Origin: Auriscalpium vulgare
Taxonomy: Eukaryota > Basidiomycota > Agaricomycetes > Russulales > Auriscalpiaceae
Assembly: GCA_019915015.1 (NCBI GenBank)
Contig: JAHBBC010000015.1
Location: forward strand, 186,001-250,000
Length of the DNA: 64,000 bases
Direction: 5' to 3'
Part shown: positions 48,901 to 59,700 of the stretch, piece by piece
Position numbering within the stretch: position 1 is the first letter of the stretch
Layout: the number at the start of each line of letters is the position of its first letter
Notes under the pieces: model-generated
The model's database searches: none
Told to the model about the DNA's origin: nothing
What the model saw: only the letters and a program-made list of their open reading frames with translations
Made by a program: the position numbers and the translations under genes

Positions 48901-51900
48901 GATGTTGATATATGTCGCACTCAATAGCACTCAGCCTCTGAGCTGACCCAGCGACATTGAGTCTTTTAATATGTATTGTGCTCAGAAAGAATTTAATAAT
49001 GCTCCGGAAAAACGCGGGTGAGCCTCGGGTGAACCCGTAAAGTGTACTTTACTTCGGACTCCGACGCGCTATTCTTCTCCTTGAAAGAACTGATTCCCAA
49101 TGTGGAATCAGAACAGGATATGCTTCAAGAGATGTGTAGGGTGCCTAGGTCGAAAATGTACGAACCTTCAGGAAGTTGTAGACACCCTTCAAGAAAATGT
49201 ATGGACCCTTCAAAGGTTTGTAGTCCCCCTTCAAGATGCACAGGCATGGCAGTTTGCGATCTTTAATTCTTCTAGACCGCAAATGCAAAGTAATCTTTCT
49301 TTATTTCGGTGAGCTCAAATTTATTTTATATTGCGCCTGCCCAGAAGCCAATAGAGCTGTCAATATTCAGATGTTGATATATGTCGCACTCAATAGCACT
49401 CAGCCTCTGAGCTGACCCAGCGACATTGAGTCTTTTAATATGTATTGTGCTCAGAAAGAATTTAATAATGCTCCGGAAAAACGCGGGTGAGCCTCGGGTG
49501 AACCCGTAAAGTGTACTTTACTTCGGACTCCGACGCGCTATTCTTCTCCTTGAAAGAACTGATTCCCAATGTGGAATCAGAACAGGATATGCTTCAAGAG
49601 ATGTGTAGGGTGCCTAGGTCGAAAATGTACGAACCTTCAGGAAGTTGTAGACACCCTTCAAGAAAATGTATGGACCCTTCAAAGGTTTGTAGTCCCCCTT
49701 CAAGATGCACAGGCATGGCAGTTTGCGATCTTTAATTCTTCTAGACCGCAAATGCAAAGTAATCTTTCTTTATTTCGGTGAGCTCAAATTTATTTTATAT
49801 TGCGCCTGCCCAGAAGCCAATAGAGCTGTCAATATTCAGATGTTGATATATGTCGCACTCAATAGCACTCAGCCTCTGAGCTGACCCAGCGACATTGAGT
49901 CTTTTAATATGTATTGTGCTCAGAAAGAATTTAATAATGCTCCGGAAAAACGCGGGTGAGCCTCGGGTGAACCCGTAAAGTGTACTTTACTTCGGACTCC
50001 GACGCGCTATTCTTCTCCTTGAAAGAACTGATTCCCAATGTGGAATCAGAACAGGATATGCTTCAAGAGATGTGTAGGGTGCCTAGGTCGAAAATGTACG
50101 AACCTTCAGGAAGTTGTAGACACCCTTCAAGAAAATGTATGGACCCTTCAAAGGTTTGTAGTCCCCCTTCAAGATGCACAGGCATGGCAGTTTGCGATCT
50201 TTAATTCTTCTAGACCGCAAATGCAAAGTAATCTTTCTTTATTTCGGTGAGCTCAAATTTATTTTATATTGCGCCTGCCCAGAAGCCAATAGAGCTGTCA
50301 ATATTCAGATGTTGATATATGTCGCACTCAATAGCACTCAGCCTCTGAGCTGACCCAGCGACATTGAGTCTTTTAATATGTATTGTGCTCAGAAAGAATT
50401 TAATAATGCTCCGGAAAAACGCGGGTGAGCCTCGGGTGAACCCGTAAAGTGTACTTTACTTCGGACTCCGACGCGCTATTCTTCTCCTTGAAAGAACTGA
50501 TTCCCAATGTGGAATCAGAACAGGATATGCTTCAAGAGATGTGTAGGGTGCCTAGGTCGAAAATGTACGAACCTTCAGGAAGTTGTAGACACCCTTCAAG
50601 AAAATGTATGGACCCTTCAAAGGTTTGTAGTCCCCCTTCAAGATGCACAGGCATGGCAGTTTGCGATCTTTAATTCTTCTAGACCGCAAATGCAAAGTAA
50701 TCTTTCTTTATTTCGGTGAGCTCAAATTTATTTTATATTGCGCCTGCCCAGAAGCCAATAGAGCTGTCAATATTCAGATGTTGATATATGTCGCACTCAA
50801 TAGCACTCAGCCTCTGAGCTGACCCAGCGACATTGAGTCTTTTAATATGTATTGTGCTCAGAAAGAATTTAATAATGCTCCGGAAAAACGCGGGTGAGCC
50901 TCGGGTGAACCCGTAAAGTGTACTTTACTTCGGACTCCGACGCGCTATTCTTCTCCTTGAAAGAACTGATTCCCAATGTGGAATCAGAACAGGATATGCT
51001 TCAAGAGATGTGTAGGGTGCCTAGGTCGAAAATGTACGAACCTTCAGGAAGTTGTAGACACCCTTCAAGAAAATGTATGGACCCTTCAAAGGTTTGTAGT
51101 CCCCCTTCAAGATGCACAGGCATGGCAGTTTGCGATCTTTAATTCTTCTAGACCGCAAATGCAAAGTAATCTTTCTTTATTTCGGTGAGCTCAAATTTAT
51201 TTTATATTGCGCCTGCCCAGAAGCCAATAGAGCTGTCAATATTCAGATGTTGATATATGTCGCACTCAATAGCACTCAGCCTCTGAGCTGACCCAGCGAC
51301 ATTGAGTCTTTTAATATGTATTGTGCTCAGAAAGAATTTAATAATGCTCCGGAAAAACGCGGGTGAGCCTCGGGTGAACCCGTAAAGTGTACTTTACTTC
51401 GGACTCCGACGCGCTATTCTTCTCCTTGAAAGAACTGATTCCCAATGTGGAATCAGAACAGGATATGCTTCAAGAGATGTGTAGGGTGCCTAGGTCGAAA
51501 ATGTACGAACCTTCAGGAAGTTGTAGACACCCTTCAAGAAAATGTATGGACCCTTCAAAGGTTTGTAGTCCCCCTTCAAGATGCACAGGCATGGCAGTTT
51601 GCGATCTTTAATTCTTCTAGACCGCAAATGCAAAGTAATCTTTCTTTATTTCGGTGAGCTCAAATTTATTTTATATTGCGCCTGCCCAGAAGCCAATAGA
51701 GCTGTCAATATTCAGATGTTGATATATGTCGCACTCAATAGCACTCAGCCTCTGAGCTGACCCAGCGACATTGAGTCTTTTAATATGTATTGTGCTCAGA
51801 AAGAATTTAATAATGCTCCGGAAAAACGCGGGTGAGCCTCGGGTGAACCCGTAAAGTGTACTTTACTTCGGACTCCGACGCGCTATTCTTCTCCTTGAAA

Positions 51901-53695
51901 GAACTGATTCCCAATGTGGAATCAGAACAGGATATGCTTCAAGAGATGTGTAGGGTGCCTAGGTCGAAAATGTACGAACCTTCAGGAAGTTGTAGACACC
52001 CTTCAAGAAAATGTATGGACCCTTCAAAGGTTTGTAGTCCCCCTTCAAGATGCACAGGCATGGCAGTTTGCGATCTTTAATTCTTCTAGACCGCAAATGC
52101 AAAGTAATCTTTCTTTATTTCGGTGAGCTCAAATTTATTTTATATTGCGCCTGCCCAGAAGCCAATAGAGCTGTCAATATTCAGATGTTGATATATGTCG
52201 CACTCAATAGCACTCAGCCTCTGAGCTGACCCAGCGACATTGAGTCTTTTAATATGTATTGTGCTCAGAAAGAATTTAATAATGCTCCGGAAAAACGCGG
52301 GTGAGCCTCGGGTGAACCCGTAAAGTGTACTTTACTTCGGACTCCGACGCGCTATTCTTCTCCTTGAAAGAACTGATTCCCAATGTGGAATCAGAACAGG
52401 ATATGCTTCAAGAGATGTGTAGGGTGCCTAGGTCGAAAATGTACGAACCTTCAGGAAGTTGTAGACACCCTTCAAGAAAATGTATGGACCCTTCAAAGGT
52501 TTGTAGTCCCCCTTCAAGATGCACAGGCATGGCAGTTTGCGATCTTTAATTCTTCTAGACCGCAAATGCAAAGTAATCTTTCTTTATTTCGGTGAGCTCA
52601 AATTTATTTTATATTGCGCCTGCCCAGAAGCCAATAGAGCTGTCAATATTCAGATGTTGATATATGTCGCACTCAATAGCACTCAGCCTCTGAGCTGACC
52701 CAGCGACATTGAGTCTTTTAATATGTATTGTGCTCAGAAAGAATTTAATAATGCTCCGGAAAAACGCGGGTGAGCCTCGGGTGAACCCGTAAAGTGTACT
52801 TTACTTCGGACTCCGACGCGCTATTCTTCTCCTTGAAAGAACTGATTCCCAATGTGGAATCAGAACAGGATATGCTTCAAGAGATGTGTAGGGTGCCTAG
52901 GTCGAAAATGTACGAACCTTCAGGAAGTTGTAGACACCCTTCAAGAAAATGTATGGACCCTTCAAAGGTTTGTAGTCCCCCTTCAAGATGCACAGGCATG
53001 GCAGTTTGCGATCTTTAATTCTTCTAGACCGCAAATGCAAAGTAATCTTTCTTTATTTCGGTGAGCTCAAATTTATTTTATATTGCGCCTGCCCAGAAGC
53101 CAATAGAGCTGTCAATATTCAGATGTTGATATATGTCGCACTCAATAGCACTCAGCCTCTGAGCTGACCCAGCGACATTGAGTCTTTTAATATGTATTGT
53201 GCTCAGAAAGAATTTAATAATGCTCCGGAAAAACGCGGGTGAGCCTCGGGTGAACCCGTAAAGTGTACTTTACTTCGGACTCCGACGCGCTATTCTTCTC
53301 CTTGAAAGAACTGATTCCCAATGTGGAATCAGAACAGGATATGCTTCAAGAGATGTGTAGGGTGCCTAGGTTGAAAATGTACGAACCTTCAGGAAGTTGT
53401 AGACACCCTTCAAGAAAATGTATGGACCCTTCAAAGGTTTGTAGTCCCCCTTCAAGATGCACAGGCATGGCAGTTTGCGATCTTTAATTCTTCTAGACCG
53501 CAAATGCAAAGTAATCTTTCTTTATTTCGGTGAGCTCAAATTTATTTTATATTGCGCCTGCCCAGAAGCCAATAGAGCTGTCAATATTCAGATGTTGATA
53601 TATGTCGCACTCAATAGCACTCAGCCTCTGAGCTGACCCAGCGACATTGAGTCTTTTAATATGTATTGTGCTCAGAAAGAATTTAATAATGCTCC
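42910..53695 (+). repeat. 469-bp satellite, 23 full tandem units
   Basis: Unit 1 is 468 bp (one A fewer); units 2-23 start every 469 bp from 43378. Units are almost identical. One recurring G/A site (GGACTCCG followed by G or A) gives the pattern G,G,A, then nine G, then eleven A; unit 23 also has a C-to-T change near 53371. Each unit contains the ~109-bp hairpin end of the insertion, then ~360 bp. The unit also holds GTAAAGTGTACTTTAC and a 70-codon ATG frame. The 74-codon frames begin with GTG and are not genes. Confidence 0.95.
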
Positions 53696-53804
53696 GGAAA
53701 AACGCGGGTGAGCCTCGGGTGAACCCGTAAAGTGTACTTTACTTCGGACTCCGGCGCGCTATTCTTCTCCTTGAAAGAACTGATTCCCAATGTGGAATCA
53801 GAAC
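53696..53804 (+). repeat. Terminal hairpin end of copy L (partial 24th unit)
   Basis: The first 109 bp of the 469-bp unit, after which the sequence switches to unrelated GC-rich DNA (GAAGCTACCACGCC). The hairpin at 53780-53801 has stem CTGATTCC/GGAATCAG and a 6-nt loop. An inverted copy at 57049-57158 is about 85% identical. Confidence 0.8.
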
Positions 53805-53906
53805 GAAGCTACCACGCCTACCAGCCGTACACCTGCCTGAAATGTGAGCGATTCACCCTGCCATGACAAGTAAGCTTTGGTGTGAAGTGCAGAGGGGAAG
53901 ACGAAC

Positions 53907-54615
53907 TCACATATGGCCCTCGAAGATGAGCACACGATCCTTCTGCGCCGCCTCAAACGCACCCGCACCCTGTCGAAAGAGGTCCAAAAGCTGGTGGAAG
54001 CCCGCGACGCGACGGCGGCGAGCGTGCAAGGCGGTCGTGAAGCGGTTGTCGGAGCGACGACCGTGAGCCTCACGTCGAAAGGCAGATGCACTCCGGAGGG
54101 AGATCTCGAGCTGGGCCTCTAAGTCCTCCAAAAGGGGCTCAAGGCCCGAGGCTGGCCCGCCCTCTTCAAGCTGTTCCTTGAGCTCGACGCACTTCAGAAG
54201 TGCAAAGTCTTCGTCGTCGCGGTCGTCTGCGCTGACGTCGGGATCGAAGGGACTGCTGACGCCGATGCGACGTACCCGGCCCATTGGACTGTAGTAAGAG
54301 CTGCGAAAACATACGATCAGTCAGTTTGCGGTCTTGGGGAGGCTGGGACCACTCACGACGTCTCCCCATCCAACACACTAAACCTCCTTGCCATGGTGAC
54401 CACCCTATCGACCTCTGAAAGCCTGCGGCCGCCTTTGCGAAGACCTTTGCGAAGGTGGTACTGGTACCGTTTCTTCTCCGCCAGCTTCTCTTTGTTCCTA
54501 GTAAATAGATAGCAGATGAGTATACTTAAGAGAGTGAAGTGTGTGGTCAGGCGCACCTGGCACGGTACCGTCGCTGAGCGGCCTTTCGCTTCTCGCCTGA
54601 CCGGTTCTCCACCAT
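53907..54615 (-). CDS. Small basic protein, transposon cargo
   Basis: ATG at 54615: MVENRSGEKRKAAQRRYRAR, intron, then NKEKLAEKKRYQYHLRKGLR and RVVTMARRFSVLDGE, intron, and a last exon MGRVRRIGVSSPFDPDVSAD to QKDRVLIFEGHM with TGA at 53907. The N-terminus looks like a basic region (regular K/R, RRYRARNKEKLAEKKR), similar to many small Agaricomycete ORFs of the type RYRxxNREKLxxKxR. The acidic helical C-terminus could dimerise. DNA binding is a guess. It lies between the RNase-H1-N-like gene and the TET/JBP gene, all on one strand. Confidence 0.6.
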
Positions 54616-55116
54616 TCAGAAGTGTGGTTGCAGTGGATAGTACGTGTTGATGAAAGTGGCGGTGACGAACCGTCAGGCTTGAGACGCTCTTGATGCCAGC
54701 CAAAGGTCACGTGTACGCGAGTCTCGAGAACGAAGTTCAGCTAGCTTTGGGAGATCGACGAGACCTGGCAGCGCGCGGATATATAGAACTGCAAACCACA
54801 GACAGCCCCAGCTCAGATCTCTACTTACATTTTGTCAAGGATCCAGTCATGGGATGTAAGGTCTCTGACATTGATTCATGGAGTCTGAGAGCCAGTGTAA
54901 TGCACGAGTGCCAGGTCTGACTCTTGGCTCACAAATTTTTAGAAGCAGCTCAATTATCGTGGAGAGGCTCAGACTTCATCATATATAGCCGTTGAAGCAG
55001 ATATTTATATTCTGTACAGAGGATACATATGTGAATAAATTCAATGTGCTACATGGACACGGCCCCGAGCCCGTGCGTGTCTGAGCTCTGTGCGAGCAGC
55101 CGAGAGCGTCCTGTAG

Positions 55117-56610
55117 CTACAATGTACGGCGCAACTGACACGGTGAACCTGTTCCTTCGCCTCTGGCCTGCGCTCGTGTCATCTGGCTGCATATGTTCGG
55201 AGAAAGAATCTACTCACCAGGTCCCATAGATGCCGGGCTGGCGACCAACGAAGACCACATACCATGGCCCCAGGTCCGACTCCCGAGCGCGGCCGAGGAC
55301 GGGTTCCACCCGAAGCTTGCTCGCTGTCGAGTGTCTAGAGGCAGTTAATGCGCTTGCGCGACTCGAGGCGCTCACGCTTGATACGCTCGAGGTGCTCGAG
55401 GCAGAAGACGTTGGAGGACCGCCGGAAGCGGCGGCAGCAGGCGGCGAGAGAGTCCACACCCCGCCGTAGGATTCCGCTGCGGAGCGGAACTGCTGCTGTC
55501 GCTATTTGCCAGCGTAAGCAGCGGGCTGCCTGAGGTTTAGAGAAGGGCGTACCTGGATGTAGGAATGCTCTCCCAGAGCCTCCACATGTCCGTCCTTCAG
55601 GGCCTGTCGAAAGAAGTCCGCGGCTTCGAAGGGCGAGTCGAACTCGGTCCATTTCGCGTCGCTAAAGAAAGCGACCTGAAGGAGGGCGTCTTGGCTGAGA
55701 AGCTGCATCAGCGTGTGGGCTTATCGCGACGTGCACCAACTCACCGATTGTACAGGCCTGGAACAAAGCCGCGAGTGACGGCTGCGGTCAGCCCTGCAGG
55801 AAGAAGTGTCTGTCCTTGGCGACGCAGTAGGACGTGTCTCTGTGAAGGGCGGCTCTGTGAGTGAGCTGCTCATATTGAAGAGGGAGCGCACGCACCTCCT
55901 TGGCGCCGCTGGTGCCCGAGGCAACCACTATGCCTCTCTGATACGCCTCCCGCATCTTATCGGCCAACGCCCAGGTGGGCACGCTCTTGAACGAGTTTGG
56001 GTACAGCCCGAAGACGTGCGCCTCTGCCGTCGCCCTGTGGAAGGCATCAGAGAGGTCCAGGCCATAGACGCAGCTACTCACCAGTCTGGGTAGATGCCAG
56101 GCACAAAACCCCGACGCACGACGAAGGACGCGGGCTCGTCTTGAAGGCGCGTGTCGACAGGGCTTGGTGCGGAGCCCTTCTTCGACGCTCCCGCTGTAGA
56201 GCTCAGCCCGGAGGTCGGCGCTGTGGCCTTGAACGCCTTCACCGCAGTTCCCGGTACACCTTGCGTGCGGGCTGCAGCTTCGTACCTGTCGTTCGCCACT
56301 GTTGTGAGCGTATACCTTGATGTGATGAGACACCACGCACCAAGGACCAACAATCGACACCTCTCCTGCCTCCCGAACACGGTAGTTATGACTGTTCCTC
56401 TGAGCTGGCTGCGGGGAGGCGGCGGTCTCGTGTTCTAACTCTGTTGTTGTAAGTTCAACGTCACAGGAGATGCTGAAGTCACTCACTGCGCAGATCCGAC
56501 AGGTCCAAGGACGCGATCAACTCCGAGAGGTCGTCATCCGCGTCGATGGAGGCCTCCACCTCGAGGTCTTCCAGGTCAATGTCGATGACGCGCAAGAGGT
56601 CGATGGGCAT
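55117..56610 (-). CDS. Protein with repeated RNase-H1-N-terminal-like (viroplasmin-type) modules
   Basis: Proposed start MPIDLLRVIDIDLEDLEVEA (ATG 56610), an acidic head. After introns, module 1 reads FVVRRGFVPGIYPDW joined to ATAEAHVFGLYPNSFKSVPT and WALADKMREAYQRG. Module 2 reads VTRGFVPGLYNR joined to QDALLQVAFFSDAKWTEFDS and FEAADFFRQALKDG. A Ser/Ala-rich linker then leads to a third start, WYVVFVGRQPGIYGTW (55260-55214), whose second half is not recognisable. The G-x-x-P-G-x-Y core and the following helix resemble the RNase H1 N-terminal/caulimovirus viroplasmin fold, a nucleic-acid-binding module expanded in fungi. No RNase H catalytic domain. The 3' end (TAG at 55117) is uncertain. Confidence 0.55.
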
Positions 56611-56753
56611 GTTCGGAGTGGGGGATGGTGGTTGCAGAGCCAAAGGTGTGTTTGTTATCTCTCGGAGGCTTATCGCTAAATCTTGTTGATCTCGCGTGCG
56701 CTGGTCTCACGACTTGGCAAGCTTCATTACATCTGATCTACACTACTCAAACA

Positions 56754-59700
56754 CTACAGTACAGACATTCGATGTACAATATCGCCCAGCTGCAGTATCT
56801 CTTCGTTGACCTCGTCGTCATCCTCTATCTCTGCCACGTCCTCGCCCTCGCCCTCATCGTCGTCTTCCACCCGCCGCTCGACTCCGCTGTAGCTGATGGT
56901 GGGCGTCGGGCCGGTATACCCCTTAAGCGAATAGATTTGCGAGAGCCGGCGTCTGTGAGCGTCGTTGACTTTAGCGCGAGCCGCCTGCAGCTGTGACATG
57001 TGTGAGGAGAGGTGAGGTCGGCTGGCTTCAAGATCGCGTGCCCGAGCGGTTCTGATTCCATATTTGGAATCAGTTCTTTCGAGCAGAAAAATATGCCGTC
57101 GGAGTCCGAAGTAAAGTACAGTTTACGGTTTCACCCGGGCACACACCCGAGTTTTTCCGGTCGACAGTTTTACTCTTATATCTTCGTGGAAACAAGTTGG
57201 ATTTGCGATTGCTTTGTACCATTGGGAAGGTACGAGGAACAGCTTTCGAATGGTGCTTGTTTCATGAAATTTGAATGAGCAGATCGTGAGGAGTTAGTTT
57301 ATGATGTTCAGGCTGTTATCTTCATGTTTTTTAAATACTAAAAAGATCGCTTGCTGTTTTAATCGTTGAAATTATTGTGATGACATTGTGAACATATCAA
57401 CATTAGTTGCAAGATTGTGCATTCCTTGTCACATAATCTCTTGCTTTCATGATATTTGGATGAGCACACTGTGAGGTGTTGCTTTATGAAATTGAGACTA
57501 TGCTTTTGAATTAAGAATTCAGTATTGTCACCTCTGCTCTCTGCGGGGCTGACAATGTAAATTAAAAATTGAGGCTCTGGTGCAATATATATTGAAACAG
57601 GGGCCAAGTGTAGTCCGGTTTGAATTTGATTGAATAGTCAACATAGATAGTCAATATAAATCTAGGAAGGCGCTGAGACTGAGAACATTTTAGTGCCATA
57701 TGAATCAAACATTGAACCTTGTTGTATGATATAAATCCAAACAGGGGCTGAAGGGTGATCTGAAACAAATATTCAACCTTGCGGTGTGATATAAATTGAT
57801 ATAAATCCAAACAGAGGCTGAGTGCATTTTGGTATAACCTAAATTAAAAATCCAGTAATGTGGTATGATATAACGCAAAATAGGAGCTGGGTGCATTTTG
57901 GTGATATAGATTAAGAATCCAGCCTGGTGGTGTGATATAGATTAAAACAGGAGCTGAGTGCATTTAGGTGTGATCCAAATTAAATATCCAGCCTGGTGGC
58001 ATGATGTGAATTAATACAGGGGCTGAGAGCATTCTGGTGTGGCATGATGTGAATTTATACAAGGCTGAGTGCATTTTTTTGTGATCTCAATTAAAAATCC
58101 ATCCAAGTGGTGTGATGCAGATTTCAACAGGGCTGAGTGCATTTCTATGTGAGCTGAATTAAAAATCCACCCTGGTCATCTGATGTGAATTTAAACAGGG
58201 CTGAGTGCATTTCAGTGTGATCTGAATGAAATATTCAGCCCGGTGGTGTGATATTAATTAAAACAGGGGCTGAGTGCATTCTGGTTTGGTGTGATATGAA
58301 TATCAAGAGGGCTGAGTGCATTTGTTGAGCTTCAAATTAAATATTCAACCTGGTGGCATGATGTGAATATAAAGGGGGCTGAGTGCATTTTGGTATGATC
58401 TGAATTAAAAATCCACCCTACTCGTCTGATATGAATATCAACATGGCTGAGTGCATTTTGTTGTGCTTTGAATTAAATATTCAGCCCAGTGGGATGATGT
58501 GAATTAAAACAGGGGCTGAGTGCATTTTGGTGTGATCTGAATCAAAAATCCACCCTGGTCGTCTGATATGAATATCAAGATGGCTGAGTGCATTTTGTTG
58601 TGCTTTGAATTAAATATCTAGCCCGGTGGCATGATGTGAATTAAAACAGGGGCTGAGTGCATTTTAGTGTGATCTGAATTAAATATTCAGCCTGGTGGCA
58701 TGATGTGAATTAAAACAGGGGCTGAGTGCATTTTGGTGTGATCTGAATTAAAAATCCAGCCCGGTGGTGTGATGTGAATTTAAACAGGGGCTGGGTGTAT
58801 TCCGGTGTGATCTGAATCCAGCCTGGTGGTTTGATGTAAATTAAAATGGGGCTGAGTGCATTTTGATGTGCTTTGAATGAAATATTCAGCCCAGTGGCAT
58901 GATGTGAATGAAAATAGGGGCTTTGTGCATTTTGTTGTGCTTTGAATTAAATATTCAGCCCAGTGGGATGATGTGAATTAAAACAGGGGCTGAGTGCATT
59001 TTGGTGTGATCTGAATCAAAAATCCACCCTGGTCGTCTGATATGAATATCAAGATGGCTGAGTGCATTTTGTTGTGCTTTGAATTAAATATCTAGCCCGG
59101 TGGCATGATGTGAATTAAAACTGGGGCTGAGTGCATTTTGGTGTGATCTGAATTAAATATTCAGCCTGGTGGCATGATGTGAATTAAAACAGGGGCTGAG
59201 TGCATTTTGGTGTGATCTGAATTAATAATCCAGCCCGGTGGTGTGATGTGAATTTAAACAGGGGCTGGGTGTATTCCGGTGTGATCTGAATCCAGCCTGG
59301 TGGTTTGATGTAAATTAAAATGGGGCTGAGTGCATTTTGATGTGCTTTGAATGAAATATTCAGCCCAGTGGCATGATGTGAATGAAAATAGGGGCTTTGT
59401 GCATTTTGTTGTGCTTTGAATTAAATATTCAGCCCAGTGGGATGATGTGAATTAAAACAGGGGCTGAGTGCATTTTGGTGTGATCTGAATCAAAAATCCA
59501 CCCTGGTCGTCTGATATGAATATCAACATGGCTCAGTGCATTTTGGTATGATCTGAATTAAAAATCCACCCTGGTCGTCTGATATGAATATCAACATGGC
59601 TGAGTGCATTTTGTTGTGCTTTGAATTAAATATTCAGCCCGGTGGCATGATGTGAATTAAAACAGGGGCTGAGTGCATTTTGGTATGATCTGAATTAAAA

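Larger units (their letters stand above)
42534..53802 (+). mobile_element. Satellite-bearing insertion, copy L (forward)
   Basis: 11.3 kb of AT-rich DNA between the TET/JBP gene and the small basic gene. It starts ATGTTGAAGAGAGCCGTTGC and ends with a hairpin and CAGA. AC flanks it at 42532-42533 and 53803-53804. Its first ~335 bp match, inverted, 61235-61566, and its last ~109 bp match, inverted, 57049-57158; these are the two ends of copy R. Between the ends are about 35 bp of AT-rich DNA and 23 units of a 469-bp satellite. No transposase gene is visible, so it is non-autonomous or of unknown mechanism. Confidence 0.75.

Noticed and set aside
42945..53487. Array of 74-codon genes, one per 469-bp unit
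   Set aside because: These frames start with GTG and only repeat because the DNA does; there is no start context, intron or family match.
42910..53695. CRISPR array
   Set aside because: Units are 469 bp and contiguous with no unique spacers, in a eukaryotic genome.
56754..56999. Independent 81-codon gene starting at 56999
   Set aside because: Its translation matches the KDZ C-terminal region (NDAHRRRLSQIY..GYTG) and its frame is continuous with the KDZ exon cut by R.
53696..57158. A 3.5-kb element with 109-bp terminal inverted repeats carrying two genes
   Set aside because: The enclosed DNA includes the end of the KDZ reading frame, so these inverted 109-bp blocks are the inner ends of insertions L and R, not a separate element.
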